DNA from: Acidobacteriota bacterium
GTDB taxonomy: Bacteria > Acidobacteriota > Vicinamibacteria > Vicinamibacterales > CAVVIG01
DNA: 6,314 nt
Reading direction: 5' to 3'
Assembly: GCA_003222555.1 (NCBI GenBank)
Contig: QHWL01000159.1
Coordinates: forward strand, 1-6,314
The notes under the pieces were generated by a model, which did not search any database, was not told the origin of the DNA, and was given only the letters and a program-made list of their open reading frames with translations. Below are positions 6,059-6,314 of this stretch, piece after piece. Each line of letters starts with the position of its first letter. Position 1 is the first letter of the stretch. The position numbers were made by a program, and so were the translations under genes.

Positions 6059-6314
6059 CGAAGACAAACCTTCTCCAACAGCTCTTTCGCGTTCGACGTT
6101 TTCCTAACGCTTATCAATTCGGGGCGCCCTCGAGGCCCGCGTTTAGACCGGCCGGTGCGCGACGGCACATAGAACCTCGGGGCAATAGGTGAGCCCTGCA
6201 TGCGTGAGCTCATTCAACCGTGCCTCAACGCGAGACGTGCATCTGGCTCGTGCGATGGCCGACAAACCGGCGAGCCGCCGCGCCGCCATTCCGCATCCGA
6301 TCTGCGCGGCCAGG
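6059..6314. other. Tail without a supported gene
   Basis: After the tRNA-Pro half I cannot support any gene. Short palindromes are visible: GGGCGCCC at 6122-6129, ACCGGCCGGT at 6147-6156, GCATGC at 6198-6203 and TGAGCTCA at 6205-6212. An ATG at 6200 preceded by AGGTGAG (6187-6193) opens a frame to the window end, and the frame from GTG 6189 through ATG 6255 is also open to the end. Neither translation resembles a family I know, and third-position GC is unremarkable. The stretch may hold the 5' region of a gene lying to the right, or part of whatever interrupts the tRNA. Confidence 0.5.

Noticed and set aside
5866..6213. Minus-strand open frame of 115 codons
   Set aside because: It runs through the inverted repeat, the tRNA-Pro half and the end of the DUF4175-type gene. 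Its 'ADCRFQ' stretch is just the repeat words translated.
6200..6314. Possible start of a downstream gene at ATG 6200 with AGGTGAG upstream
   Set aside because: Only 38 codons are visible, other frames are also open, and the translation matches no family I recognise. I left it unannotated.
6021..6314. Complete tRNA-Pro with a group I intron inside the window
   Set aside because: I could find neither the 3' tRNA half nor a conserved group I core before the window end. It remains possible only if the intron extends past 6314.

Overview
The window is GC-rich, mostly coding DNA on the + strand. It holds the 3' part of an operon of the MoxR/DUF58/BatA type. Two large genes dominate: a 688-residue BatA-type double-anchored von Willebrand factor A protein (198-2264) and a 1198-residue DUF4175-type membrane protein (2312-5908). 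High GC, this gene pair and the style of the intergenic repeat suggest an environmental bacterium, perhaps an Acidobacteriota-like lineage. That placement is inference; no rRNA or clean marker gene is present.

Layout. 1-41: probable last codons of an upstream gene, whose C-terminus resembles a DUF58 protein. 42-197: leader or intergenic gap with a strong 9-bp GC hairpin. 198-2264: the BatA/vWA protein, with two N-terminal membrane segments, a vWA domain with a complete MIDAS, Ig-like and glutamine-amidotransferase-like regions, and a C-terminal membrane segment. 2265-2311: short gap ending in an excellent Shine-Dalgarno. 2312-5908: the DUF4175-type protein, with three N-terminal membrane segments, a beta-rich Ig-like extracytoplasmic region, a long coiled-coil region broken by poly-Gly linkers, a striking Gly-Gln-Gln tandem array and a C-terminal domain. 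5922-5998: a 19-bp perfect inverted repeat built around GCAGATT heptamers, a probable interspersed element and possible terminator. 6021-6058: a convincing 5' half of a tRNA-Pro(UGG) gene that loses identity right after the anticodon. 6059-6314: no gene I can support.

How the genes may work together. In known MoxR/DUF58/vWA clusters, a MoxR AAA+ ATPase, a DUF58 protein and membrane-anchored vWA proteins are thought to form an envelope maturation or stress-resistance machine. The DUF4175-type protein is translated directly after the vWA protein. Its long, cysteine-free extracytoplasmic coiled coil and flexible linkers suit a structural or tethering partner. That role is inferred, not demonstrated. 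The most unusual sequence-level signals are the tRNA-Pro half, the inverted repeat, and the GQQ array, whose protein sequence is perfect while its DNA varies only at third codon positions.
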